This document shows positions 1 to 6,512 of a stretch of 10,021 nucleotides of DNA, piece by piece. The stretch covers positions 1 through 10,021 of the forward strand of contig CAZRAW010000076.1 of assembly GCA_964598065.1 (NCBI GenBank). The letters run 5' to 3'. Position 1 is the stretch's first letter; each line of letters begins with the position of its first letter. The notes below the pieces were generated by a model, which saw only the letters and a list, made by a program, of their open reading frames with translations, was not told the origin of the DNA and did no database searches. The DNA is from Sulfidibacterium sp964598065 (GTDB lineage Bacteria; Bacteroidota; Bacteroidia; Bacteroidales; F082). The position numbers were made by a program, and so were the translations under genes.

Positions 1-2
1 TC

Positions 3-449
3 AATAAAAAGAATATTGATCTCGCAGACAATATCTGGATTGGCCATTATTGTCTTGTGGATGGCACCGGAGGCATTTCCATTGGCGAAGGTGTGCAGTT
101 ATCTTCCCATACTGTTGTTTATTCCCACAGCAGCCAGGATGCCATTCGCCTTATGGGAAAGCATTTTATCCGGCAAGCTGCTGTCAACAGACCGGGTTAC
201 AAGCTGAAACCCGTAACCATTGGCGAATATACCTTTGTGGGAACCTCCTCTGTTATTTTACCGGGCTCGTCCATTGGAAAAGGTTGTATCATCGGGGCCG
301 GGACAGTGGTGAATACTGAAATTCCTGATTACGCTATTGCCGTGGGGAATCCGGTTAAAATTGTCGGAGATACCCGCCAACGGGATAAAAGCCGGTTTGG
401 CGATATGATTGATTCGGAAAAGTATTACGACCCGGAAGCAATCTCCTGA
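3..449 (+). CDS. Hexapeptide-repeat acyltransferase (WbbJ/WcaF-like), 5'-truncated
   Basis: The reading frame is open from the first full codon at base 3, so the gene begins before the window; 148 residues remain, ending in TGA. The visible part is a left-handed beta-helix: repeated [ILV]-G-x4 hexads such as IWIGHY, ISIGEG, VTIGEY, SSIGKG and CIIGAG. The segment LSSHTVVYSHSSQD carries histidines in the region where this family keeps its catalytic His. The C-terminal cap IPDYAIAVGNPVKIVG is the usual closing motif of O-acetyltransferases of the WbbJ/LbH group. The likely role is cytoplasmic transfer of an acetyl (or other acyl) group from acyl-CoA to a sugar of the polysaccharide repeat unit; the acceptor cannot be told. 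It is separated from the next gene by 391 non-coding bases, so it probably ends an upstream transcription unit. An internal ATG at 57 is not the true start, because coding similarity (hexads) continues upstream of it. The family call is firm and the substrate is unknown. Confidence 0.85.
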   Translation, partial: NKKNIDLADNIWIGHYCLVDGTGGISIGEGVQLSSHTVVYSHSSQDAIRLMGKHFIRQAAVNRPGYKLKPVTIGEYTFVGTSSVILPGSSIGKGCIIGAGTVVNTEIPDYAIAVGNPVKIVGDTRQRDKSRFGDMIDSEKYYDPEAIS

Positions 450-518
450 GGAGGCTAATATAAAAACTTTCTGGTCGGGATTTTCCTTGGGGATAAATGT
501 AATCTCAACCCAATGAGT

Positions 519-537
519 TGTGGATTTTAAATCCACA
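519..537. repeat. Perfect inverted repeat, REP-like hairpin 1
   Basis: The 9-base arm TGTGGATTT (519-527) is followed after a single T by its exact reverse complement AAATCCACA (529-537). It sits nine bases before a second hairpin of the same GGATT/AATCC style. Such paired short hairpins between genes resemble REP elements mobilised by RAYT (TnpA_REP) transposases. The REP assignment is an inference, since copy number elsewhere in the genome cannot be seen. Confidence 0.65.
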
Positions 538-546
538 TTTCCAATA

Positions 547-569
547 CTTTCGGATTGCAAATCCGAAAG
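547..569. repeat. Perfect inverted repeat, REP-like hairpin 2
   Basis: The arms CTTTCGGATT (547-556) and AATCCGAAAG (560-569) are exact reverse complements separated by GCA. There is no T-run after it, which argues against an intrinsic terminator. The right arm and its trailing bases (559-574) are repeated exactly at 719-734, and almost the same arms recur at 8452-8490. Confidence 0.7.
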
Positions 570-734
570 AGCAGAAAATAGCTGATGTGGGAGTCTTTGG
601 AATTAGTGCGAGATGGGCAGGAGGCGTTTTGTCCCCCGCTGGCGAGCCTGTCCCGCACCGATAGGTCGGGAGGGTAGGGGGTGGAATTATTTGACTGCTG
701 GCCAGAATTTCCCTTGAGAAATCCGAAAGAGCAG
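559..734. repeat. 16-base direct repeat pair (559-574 and 719-734)
   Basis: The word AAATCCGAAAGAGCAG occurs exactly at 559-574 and again at 719-734, an offset of 160 bases. The bases on both sides differ (C/G before, A/C after), so the match is limited to these 16 positions. The first copy is the right arm of hairpin 2. The second lacks the left arm but is enclosed by TTGAGA (714-719) and TCTCAA (738-743) and contains AGAGC-A-GCTCT (728-738), so it can fold differently. The two copies bracket the GC-rich stem. Confidence 0.65.
633..681. repeat. GC-rich imperfect stem-loop
   Basis: TCCCG (651-655) pairs with CGGGA (667-671), and ACC (657-659) pairs with GGT (664-666) across a GATA loop, leaving C656 bulged. 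Further out CCCCC (633-637) can pair with GGGGG (677-681). The result is a long imperfect hairpin in an otherwise AT-rich gap. It could be another REP/BIME-like element, a remnant of a mobile element, or an RNA structure. No T-run follows. Confidence 0.45.
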
Positions 735-746
735 CTCTCTCAAAAT

Positions 747-821
747 ATTATTTGACCTAAAAAGTATATAGGAATAATTATCCTAAAATAATTTGACTAA
801 TTTTATACCCGATTAATTAAT
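747..821 (+). promoter_or_regulatory. Candidate promoter region for the export operon
   Basis: Two TTTGAC boxes lie upstream of the exporter start: TTTG at 751-754 (within ATTATTTGAC) and TTTG at 792-795 (within ATAATTTGAC). In Bacteroidota the housekeeping promoter is TTTG near -33 and TAnnTTTG near -7. TTGACT (793-798), a 17-base spacer and ATTAAT (816-821) also fits a general sigma-70 pattern moderately. Neither -7/-10 element is a good consensus match. Between the boxes lies a short dyad, TAGGA (769-773) and TCCTA (781-785), that could be an operator. The assignment rests on motif spacing only. Confidence 0.3.
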
Positions 822-840
822 CTCTTTTCATCTTTGACTT

Positions 841-3315
841 ATGCGTAATTGTAAAATTATTCTTCAGGTTATTTTTCTCGGACTTATCCTTGTTCTTTTG
901 CCGGCAGTTCATACACAGGCACAAATAACAACCAAGACAAATCTGAGTTCTGTTAAATCTGAACAGCTTTCCAATGAGCAGATTAAACTTTTGATGCAGA
1001 AAGCGCTGAACTCCGGCATGTCGCCCGAACAGATAGAAGCCCTTGCCCGTGCAAAAGGTCTGCCGCAGGCAGAAATAGAAAAGATAAAAGCAAGAGCAGA
1101 AATTTTTAGCGCCATCAAATCGGCCAGCGGAAAAAGTGGAAGCACAAACCAGCGGATTATCCCTAATCAATATGTCAAATATGCTACTCCTGCAGGCGAG
1201 CGGCTGAGAATGAATGATACAAACACAACCACAAAAATCAATAATCGTGTTTTCGGCTTTTCTTTGTTTACTAATAAAAATTTAACGTTTAACCCCGGAA
1301 TTAATATCGCCACACCGGAAAATTATCAGCTCGGTCCCGGCGACATTCTTAACATCGACGTCTGGGGCGCTTCCCAAAAAAGTTATCAGGAAATTGTTTC
1401 GCCGGAAGGTAACATTATTATTCCTAAAATAGGGCCCGTTTTTGTTAGCGGACTTACCATTGAAAAAGCCGCAGACAAACTTAAAAAATATTTAACCAAA
1501 ATCTATTCCGGCCTTACAAAAGGGAATACCTACATGGAGGTAAGCCTTGGTGGCGTCAGGAGTATACGTGTGAATATGGTGGGAGAGATAACCCTGCCGG
1601 GAACATATAACCTCTCATCGCTGGCTTCCGTTTTTAACGCCATGTATGCTGCCGGCGGCCCGGCTGAAGACGGTTCTCTCAGAAATGTTAAAATTATTCG
1701 CGATAACAAAACCGTGGCAATTCTCGATTTCTATAATTTTCTCTTAAACGGAATCCTAAAGGGCAATATGCGCCTTCAGGATCAGGATATTGTGTTTGTT
1801 TCGCCTTATACCGACAGGGTTGAAATCAAAGGACAGGTGAAACGAAGCAATATGTATTTCGATATGAAACCGGGTGAAACACTGAAAGATTTGATCCATT
1901 TTGCCGGCGGTTTTACAGGGAAAGCCTATACCGGGCAGATTAAAATATTCAGAAAAACAGCCACCGAAAAGAAAATACTCGTGGTGAATGCTGCTCAGCA
2001 GGATACAACTAAATTAAAGGATGGGGATGTGGTAGTGGTAGATTCCATTTTAAACCGTTTCGAAAACCGGGTTCAGATTTCCGGCGCCGTAATGCGCCCG
2101 GGCGAGTTTGCTCTCGACAGCGCAATGACCTTAAGACAGCTTTTGCATAATGCTGATGGCTTACGTAAAGATGCATATCAAAAAAGAATTGTTGTCTATC
2201 GCTTAAAGAAAGACCTGACACGGGAAACAGTTTCGCTGAATCTTTCCCGTCTTTTGAAATCTGACAGTGATTTTCTTTTACAAAGAGAAGATTCTATCCA
2301 TATTCCCTCCATATTTGATATTCGTGAAAAATCGTACTTACAGATTGAAGGTCAGATAGCCAAGCCCGGATTGTATCCCTTTACCGATAATATACGGCTC
2401 GGCGATTTAATCATTCAGGCAGGAGGAATGCTTGAATCGGCCTCTATGGCACATATCAACATTGCACGGCGCGTAATAGATACTATATCTGCAAAACAAA
2501 GGACCAATCAACTGGCACAAACTTTTCAGTTTCCCATTGGAAAAGATTTAAAACTAGCGGACTCGGTTAAAAATTTTAAACTTTCTCCTTTTGATCATGT
2601 CTTTATAAGGAAATCATTCTCCTATACGCCACAGCAAATGGTTTCAATCGGCGGAGAAGTGAACTTTCCCGGGAAATATACCATTCAAACGCGTAATGAA
2701 CGTGTTTCCGATTTAATCAAACAAGCCGGGAACCTTACGCCTCAGGCCTTTGTAAAAGGAGCCAGCCTTATCCGGAAACGAACTTCCCATCTGCTCCACG
2801 AAAAAGCTGTCGAGACGATTAATACAGCTAACAATGCCAGAAAAAATAAAATCATAAACTTAAATTCAAAATATAATGTGATTGGCCTTAACCTGACAAA
2901 GATTATAAACCATCCCGGCTCTCCGGCCGATTTAATCCTGCGTCCGGGCGATTCCATACGGATTCTTCGAAAATCTCAAACCGTTGAAGTCAGAGGCGCC
3001 GTTTACCGGCCTAACGTTATTCCTTTTGTGGAAGGATGGACATTGCAACAGTATATCTCAAATGCCGGGGGGTTCACAAAAGATGCCATCAGGAGGAACA
3101 TATATGTAATTTATGCCAACGGCTCAGTGAAAAAAACTTCCAGTTTCCTCGGCTTAAAAAATTATCCGAAAATTGAACCGGGTGCGGAAATTATCATTCC
3201 GTTAAAACCTAAAAAATCAACCCGTTTATCAGCTGCAACTACCATCGGGCTTACTACCGCTCTGGCATCGTTAACTTTAATGATTATTACCATTGCTAAA
3301 ACCATAAAACCGTAG
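841..3315 (+). CDS. Wza-like polysaccharide export protein with six SLBB repeats
   Basis: This 824-residue protein probably forms the periplasm-spanning and outer-membrane export channel for the polysaccharide. Residues 1-28 are a signal peptide ending near THTQAQ; there is no lipobox cysteine, unlike E. coli Wza. Residues 43-90 are a charged helical segment (SNEQIKLLMQK, SPEQIEALARAKG). A Poly_export domain follows at about 160-238 (YQLGPGDILNIDVWG, SPEGNIIIPKIGPVFVSGLT). Six SLBB domains start near residues 242, 326, 409, 498, 600 and 713, each with a G-x-[VI]-x-x-P/R-G-x-Y/F core and a [AN]-[GD]-G turn. A hydrophobic helix at 797-820 ends the protein. It is about twice the length of E. coli Wza (379 residues), as is usual for Bacteroidota exporters. 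The ATG at 841 directly starts the signal peptide; no Shine-Dalgarno sequence is visible. The Wzz-like gene follows after 23 bases, so the two are surely co-transcribed. Confidence 0.95.
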   Translation: MRNCKIILQVIFLGLILVLLPAVHTQAQITTKTNLSSVKSEQLSNEQIKLLMQKALNSGMSPEQIEALARAKGLPQAEIEKIKARAEIFSAIKSASGKSGSTNQRIIPNQYVKYATPAGERLRMNDTNTTTKINNRVFGFSLFTNKNLTFNPGINIATPENYQLGPGDILNIDVWGASQKSYQEIVSPEGNIIIPKIGPVFVSGLTIEKAADKLKKYLTKIYSGLTKGNTYMEVSLGGVRSIRVNMVGEITLPGTYNLSSLASVFNAMYAAGGPAEDGSLRNVKIIRDNKTVAILDFYNFLLNGILKGNMRLQDQDIVFVSPYTDRVEIKGQVKRSNMYFDMKPGETLKDLIHFAGGFTGKAYTGQIKIFRKTATEKKILVVNAAQQDTTKLKDGDVVVVDSILNRFENRVQISGAVMRPGEFALDSAMTLRQLLHNADGLRKDAYQKRIVVYRLKKDLTRETVSLNLSRLLKSDSDFLLQREDSIHIPSIFDIREKSYLQIEGQIAKPGLYPFTDNIRLGDLIIQAGGMLESASMAHINIARRVIDTISAKQRTNQLAQTFQFPIGKDLKLADSVKNFKLSPFDHVFIRKSFSYTPQQMVSIGGEVNFPGKYTIQTRNERVSDLIKQAGNLTPQAFVKGASLIRKRTSHLLHEKAVETINTANNARKNKIINLNSKYNVIGLNLTKIINHPGSPADLILRPGDSIRILRKSQTVEVRGAVYRPNVIPFVEGWTLQQYISNAGGFTKDAIRRNIYVIYANGSVKKTSSFLGLKNYPKIEPGAEIIIPLKPKKSTRLSAATTIGLTTALASLTLMIITIAKTIKP

Positions 3316-3338
3316 ATAGAAAGACTGAACCAGGAAGT

Positions 3339-4457
3339 ATGAAAGATAAAACTGACACAACAAAAGATGCAGGAATGGATATTAAAACAATCCTGAAACA
3401 AATTTACCGGGGCCGCAAGACCATTTACTATGCCTTGTCTGTCGCTTTTGTCATCGCCGTTTTTATTGTTATCCTGACTCCCCGGAAATATGACACAAAA
3501 GTTATCCTGCTGGCGGAATCAAATGCCAAAAGCGGAACCTCCGGGCTACTTGGACAATTAGGCGCTATGTCAGGGATGAATATCGGAGACCTCATCGGAC
3601 TTAACTTAAGCGGTTCTTCCTCCAACGAAGCCCTCACCTCCGACCTGTATCCCGAGATTGTTCAAAGTACTCCTTTTTTACTCGACGTGATGCAGCAAAA
3701 GATTACCGATTCAAGGAACCATAAAACAATGACGGTTTCGGAATATCTGAAAAAATATTCCAGCCCCTCACCGGCTGGTTTATTAGGTTATCTTGTAAAA
3801 AAAATCAGAGGAGAGAGAAATAATATTAAGGAGGTAAAACATTTTCGAAAAGGAATTATCAAACTGTCTGAAGAGCAGTCGGATTTGCTCAAAACACTTA
3901 GCGAAATGATACAGGTCGAAGTCCGGAACCAGGGAAACAAACTGCTGAAACGGAAAAGTAAAATTTTTAGCGTGAATGTGGAAGCACAAGACCCGCTGGT
4001 GTCTGCCCTTTTGGCCGACTCTGTGGTAAATTGCCTCAAACGGTATGTGGTGAATTATAATACACGGAAAGCTCAAAAAGATTTGAATTTTATCAAAGCA
4101 CAATTTTTGGATGCACGACATAGTTTTTATGCAGCACAAAAAATCCTTGCCGACTACAGCGATAGTAACAGCAATGTGATACTGGCATCCGTAAATATTC
4201 AAAAAGAACGTTTACAAAAGGAATATAATCTGTCAGCCAGCGTTTATACAAGTCTGGCTCAGCTTTTGGAAAAAGCTAAAATTCAGGTGCAAAACCATAC
4301 CCCGGTGCTAACGGTTATTCAGCCCCCTGTGGTGCCATTGAAAAAGAGCGCCCCAAAAACCACATTGATTATTATTGAGATGTTGCTGGTGGGCGGCTTT
4401 GTGGGTTTTAGTATCGAGCTGATTAAAATAATGATAAAGCCACCGGACAACAGATAG
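3339..4457 (+). CDS. Wzz-like chain-length determinant / polysaccharide co-polymerase, no kinase domain
   Basis: This 372-residue inner-membrane protein has the co-polymerase layout. There is a short cytoplasmic N-terminus, a first membrane helix at about 29-46, a large periplasmic domain and a second helix at about 341-360. The proline-rich PPVVPLKKSAPK (329-340) lies just before that helix, as in the Wzz family. The periplasmic part contains KYDTKVILLAE just after TM1 and a helical region rich in Lys/Gln (about 240-320) before the second helix. Wzz proteins set polymer length by working with the Wzy polymerase and, in capsule systems, with the outer-membrane exporter. The protein ends 12 residues after TM2, so there is no BY-kinase (Walker A) domain. 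The start at 3339 is preceded by a weak AGGAAG; ATG 3375 (residue 13) is a possible alternative because TM1 remains intact. It follows the exporter by 23 bases and precedes the phosphoglycosyl transferase by 62. Confidence 0.88.
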   Translation: MKDKTDTTKDAGMDIKTILKQIYRGRKTIYYALSVAFVIAVFIVILTPRKYDTKVILLAESNAKSGTSGLLGQLGAMSGMNIGDLIGLNLSGSSSNEALTSDLYPEIVQSTPFLLDVMQQKITDSRNHKTMTVSEYLKKYSSPSPAGLLGYLVKKIRGERNNIKEVKHFRKGIIKLSEEQSDLLKTLSEMIQVEVRNQGNKLLKRKSKIFSVNVEAQDPLVSALLADSVVNCLKRYVVNYNTRKAQKDLNFIKAQFLDARHSFYAAQKILADYSDSNSNVILASVNIQKERLQKEYNLSASVYTSLAQLLEKAKIQVQNHTPVLTVIQPPVVPLKKSAPKTTLIIIEMLLVGGFVGFSIELIKIMIKPPDNR

Positions 4458-4472
4458 ACTTCTCTGGCTTTT

Positions 4473-4504
4473 CAAGGTAAAAAGGTGGATGGAGAATTAC
4501 CTTG
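4473..4504. repeat. 8-bp perfect inverted repeat between the Wzz-like and transferase genes
   Basis: CAAGGTAA (4473-4480) and TTACCTTG (4497-4504) are exact reverse complements with a 16-base loop. They occupy half of the 62-base gap and end 15 bases before the transferase ATG. A T-run does not follow, so a terminator is unlikely. It may be an operator, an RNA hairpin affecting translation or mRNA stability, or chance. Confidence 0.45.
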
Positions 4505-4519
4505 TAACAGAAATACAAA

Positions 4520-5113
4520 ATGGGGAAAAGGTTATTTGATATCGTCGTTGCAGGCATTGGCCTCTGTTTGTTATCCCCGTTATTTCTGATTACCGCTGTC
4601 CTTATCCTCATTTTCGATGGTGGGAATCCCTTTTTCATTCAGCAAAGGGTAGGCAAAAACGGTCAGAGTTTCCCCCTGATTAAATTCAAAACCATGAAAC
4701 CCGGGTTAGCTTCTGATAAGGATGGTTTTAACGTAGGTGATGGATCGCGGATAACTCCCTTTGGAAAAATTTTAAGAAAAATAAAGCTGGATGAACTCCC
4801 CCAGCTGGTAAATGTGCTGAAAGGAGAAATGTCGTTGGTGGGACCACGTCCCGAAGTAAAACGCTGGACATTAGTGTATCCCGAAAAGTGGGAAGTTGTC
4901 CATCGTGTTAAACCCGGAATAACGGATAATGCCTCCATAGCGTTTCGTAATGAGGAAGAAATATTGGCTAACGATGAGACCCCGGATTATACCTACCGCG
5001 AGGTTATTTTGCCAAAAAAGTTAGACCTGTATGTTGATTATGTATATAACAGGTCATTTTCCGGTGATATAAAAATTCTTTTAAAAACAATTAAAACGGT
5101 TTGGCTAAATTGA
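4520..5113 (+). CDS. PglC-like undecaprenyl-phosphate sugar-1-phosphate transferase
   Basis: This 197-residue monotopic phosphoglycosyl transferase starts glycan assembly by moving a sugar-1-phosphate from a UDP-sugar to undecaprenyl phosphate at the inner membrane. It is the minimal (PglC-type) form without the extra N-terminal helices of WcaJ/WbaP. Visible features are the start MGKRLFDIVVAG, the re-entrant hydrophobic helix (about 5-32) with the Ser19-Pro20 break, and FxxQQRVGKNG (38-48). FKTMK follows at 56-60, then KLDELPQL with the catalytic Asp91-Glu92 dyad, SLVGPRPE (105-112) and KPGIT (131-135). All key residues of the family are present. Family knowledge says PglC accepts UDP-diacetyl-bacillosamine, and neighbours at 5122 and 6513 encode enzymes of 4-amino-trideoxy sugar synthesis, so a related substrate is plausible. 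The residues alone do not prove this. The stop lies 8 bases before the aminotransferase ATG, implying coupled expression. Confidence 0.95.
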   Translation: MGKRLFDIVVAGIGLCLLSPLFLITAVLILIFDGGNPFFIQQRVGKNGQSFPLIKFKTMKPGLASDKDGFNVGDGSRITPFGKILRKIKLDELPQLVNVLKGEMSLVGPRPEVKRWTLVYPEKWEVVHRVKPGITDNASIAFRNEEEILANDETPDYTYREVILPKKLDLYVDYVYNRSFSGDIKILLKTIKTVWLN

Positions 5114-5121
5114 AAAAGAAT

Positions 5122-6291
5122 ATGAACATTCCATTTGCCAGGGTATCTATGGCCGGAAATGAACAAAAATATATCAAAGAGGTTCTGCAAAGTGGCTGGC
5201 TTACTACGGCTGGCAAGACAATGGCTTTCGAGAGGGAATTTGCCGAATATGTCCACGCACGGTTTGCATGTGCTGTAAATTCAGGAACCGCAGCCTTGCA
5301 TTTGGGATTGGAGGCGCTGGGTGTAAAGCCCGGTGATAAGGTTTTTGTTCCCTCCATGACCTTTACGGCATCTGCGGAAATCATCAGATATCTACAGGCA
5401 AATCCTGTATTTCTTGATACGGAATACGGAACCAATTTAATTACTCCCGAGATTCTTAAAGCGGCAATTAAAGCAAACCCGGATGTCCGGTATCTTATCG
5501 TTGTGCATTACGGAGGCCAGGCAGCCGGGATGCTTTCCGGTAACGAAGAAGGCATTATGGATATTTGCAAAAAACAGGGGATAAAAATTCTCGAAGATGC
5601 CGCTCATGCTTTTCCCAGTAGATTAGATAACCAAATGGTAGGCTCCATTGGAGAGGTTACATGCTTTAGCTTTTATGCCAATAAACCCATTACAACCGGC
5701 GAAGGAGGAATGCTCACAACCCACAACGAAGAGATTTACAAACGGGTGAAAAGGATGCGACTTCATGGTATTAACCGTGATATATGGAACAGATACACAG
5801 ATAATAAACCTTCCTGGGAATATGATGTGATAGCTGCCGGATATAAATATAATATGCCTGATGTTAATGCTGCTATCGGTCTGGCTCAGTTGGAAAAGGC
5901 AGAGGAGTTTCGTGCCGAACGCCAACGTGTTGCGGAATATTATTATACGTATTTGGCTCACTTGAAAACTGTTTTAGACCTTCCCCTTTCTCATGTTCCG
6001 TTTCCGGATCATGCCTGGCATCTGTTTCCTGTGGTGCTTAAAGAAAATGCGCCATTGGGAAGAAATAAATTTATAGAAAAAATGACGGCGGCAGGTATTG
6101 GAACCTCAGTGCATTACAAACCCCTGCACCGGATGACCTATTATAAAAATAAGTATCGGCTTAAAGCTTCCGATTTCCCAAATGCGGAAAAAACCTGGCG
6201 TGGAAATGTTTCCCTCCCGATTTTTCCTTACATGCAGAATGTTGAATTAGACTATGTCTGCAAAAGCATTGAAAAGATATTGAAATACTAA
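5122..6291 (+). CDS. DegT/DnrJ/EryC1/StrS-family sugar-nucleotide aminotransferase
   Basis: This 389-residue PLP-dependent fold-type I enzyme would aminate a 4-keto (or 3-keto) sugar nucleotide, usually with glutamate as donor. Motifs in order are: the N-terminal SGWLTTAGKT (24-33), NSGTAAL (53-59) for the PLP phosphate, PSMTFTASA (77-85), HYGGQAAGM (129-137), and EDAAHA with the PLP-pyridine Asp159. FSFYANKPITTGEGGM follows with the Schiff-base Lys188, then RMRLHG and GYKYNMPDVNAAIGLAQL. All expected catalytic positions are kept. I chose ATG 5122, 8 bases after the upstream stop, because the family normally starts within a few residues of IPF; in-frame TTG codons at 5101 and 5110 would overlap or touch the previous gene. 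With the 4,6-dehydratase downstream it most likely acts like PglE/WecE, making a UDP-4-amino-4,6-dideoxy-HexNAc. Product stereochemistry cannot be read from the sequence. A 221-base gap follows. Confidence 0.95.
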   Translation: MNIPFARVSMAGNEQKYIKEVLQSGWLTTAGKTMAFEREFAEYVHARFACAVNSGTAALHLGLEALGVKPGDKVFVPSMTFTASAEIIRYLQANPVFLDTEYGTNLITPEILKAAIKANPDVRYLIVVHYGGQAAGMLSGNEEGIMDICKKQGIKILEDAAHAFPSRLDNQMVGSIGEVTCFSFYANKPITTGEGGMLTTHNEEIYKRVKRMRLHGINRDIWNRYTDNKPSWEYDVIAAGYKYNMPDVNAAIGLAQLEKAEEFRAERQRVAEYYYTYLAHLKTVLDLPLSHVPFPDHAWHLFPVVLKENAPLGRNKFIEKMTAAGIGTSVHYKPLHRMTYYKNKYRLKASDFPNAEKTWRGNVSLPIFPYMQNVELDYVCKSIEKILKY

Positions 6292-6403
6292 TTTTTTGAA
6301 TTTAAGATAGCGGAAGGTTGTTGGGAATATTACCCCGAAAAGGGTTATGAGAAGCCATTCATTTAGCCTGTTTTTCAAAATCCCGAATAACATATATAAA
6401 TTA

Positions 6404-6440
6404 TTTGTAAGTTTGTAAATGGAAATATTTTTAGATTTTG
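6404..6440 (+). promoter_or_regulatory. Candidate Bacteroidota-type promoter before the 4,6-dehydratase
   Basis: The 221-base gap after the aminotransferase contains TAAGTTTG (6408-6415), an exact match to the Bacteroidota -7 consensus TAnnTTTG, but no TTTG/TTG is found at the right distance upstream of it. Alternatively the TTTG at 6412-6415 may serve as the -33 box for TAGATTTTG (6432-6440), which has one extra base relative to consensus. Either would give a leader of roughly 65-100 bases. This suggests that the dehydratase can be transcribed separately from the preceding genes. Confidence 0.3.
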
Positions 6441-6512
6441 AAAAACAACTTCAATATAAAGCCCTGACTTCTGTGTTATCAAACATTGTCCCGGTTCAAT
6501 AAACAATATTGT

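Larger units (their letters stand above)
450..840. other. 391-base intergenic region with REP-like hairpins and probable promoter
   Basis: I find no convincing gene on either strand. From left to right it holds: about 65 bases without obvious structure; two tandem perfect hairpins (519-537 and 547-569); a GC-rich imperfect stem (633-681); a second copy (719-734) of a 16-base word also found at 559-574; and an AT-rich tail (about 741-840) that probably contains the promoter of the export genes. The GC-rich middle contrasts with the AT-rich flanks. Neither perfect hairpin is followed by a T-run, so they do not look like classical intrinsic terminators. Confidence 0.8.

Noticed and set aside
258..560. 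Minus-strand open frame of 100 codons over the acyltransferase end and the intergenic gap
   Set aside because: It is mostly antisense to the clear hexapeptide-repeat gene and its translation has no recognisable domain. The part outside that gene reads through the hairpins.
547..569. Intrinsic terminator for the acyltransferase gene
   Set aside because: The hairpin is perfect, but it lies about 100 bases after the stop and is followed by AGCAGAAAATAG rather than a T-run.
519..734. CRISPR array
   Set aside because: There are only two unevenly structured hairpins and one 16-base repeat pair. No regular repeat-spacer pattern and no cas gene is visible.
817..1170. Minus-strand open frame of 117 codons opposite the exporter start
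   Set aside because: It is antisense to the signal peptide and helical region of the exporter. The Cys/Phe-rich translation looks like a shadow of the opposite strand.
5101..5121. TTG start codons for the aminotransferase at 5101 or 5110
   Set aside because: They would add seven or four Lys-rich residues not expected for the family and overlap or touch the preceding gene. ATG 5122 gives the normal N-terminus.
6486..6512. TTG start for the dehydratase at 6486
   Set aside because: ATG 6513 is a stronger start and gives an N-terminus typical of Bacteroidota homologues; the nine extra residues have no support.
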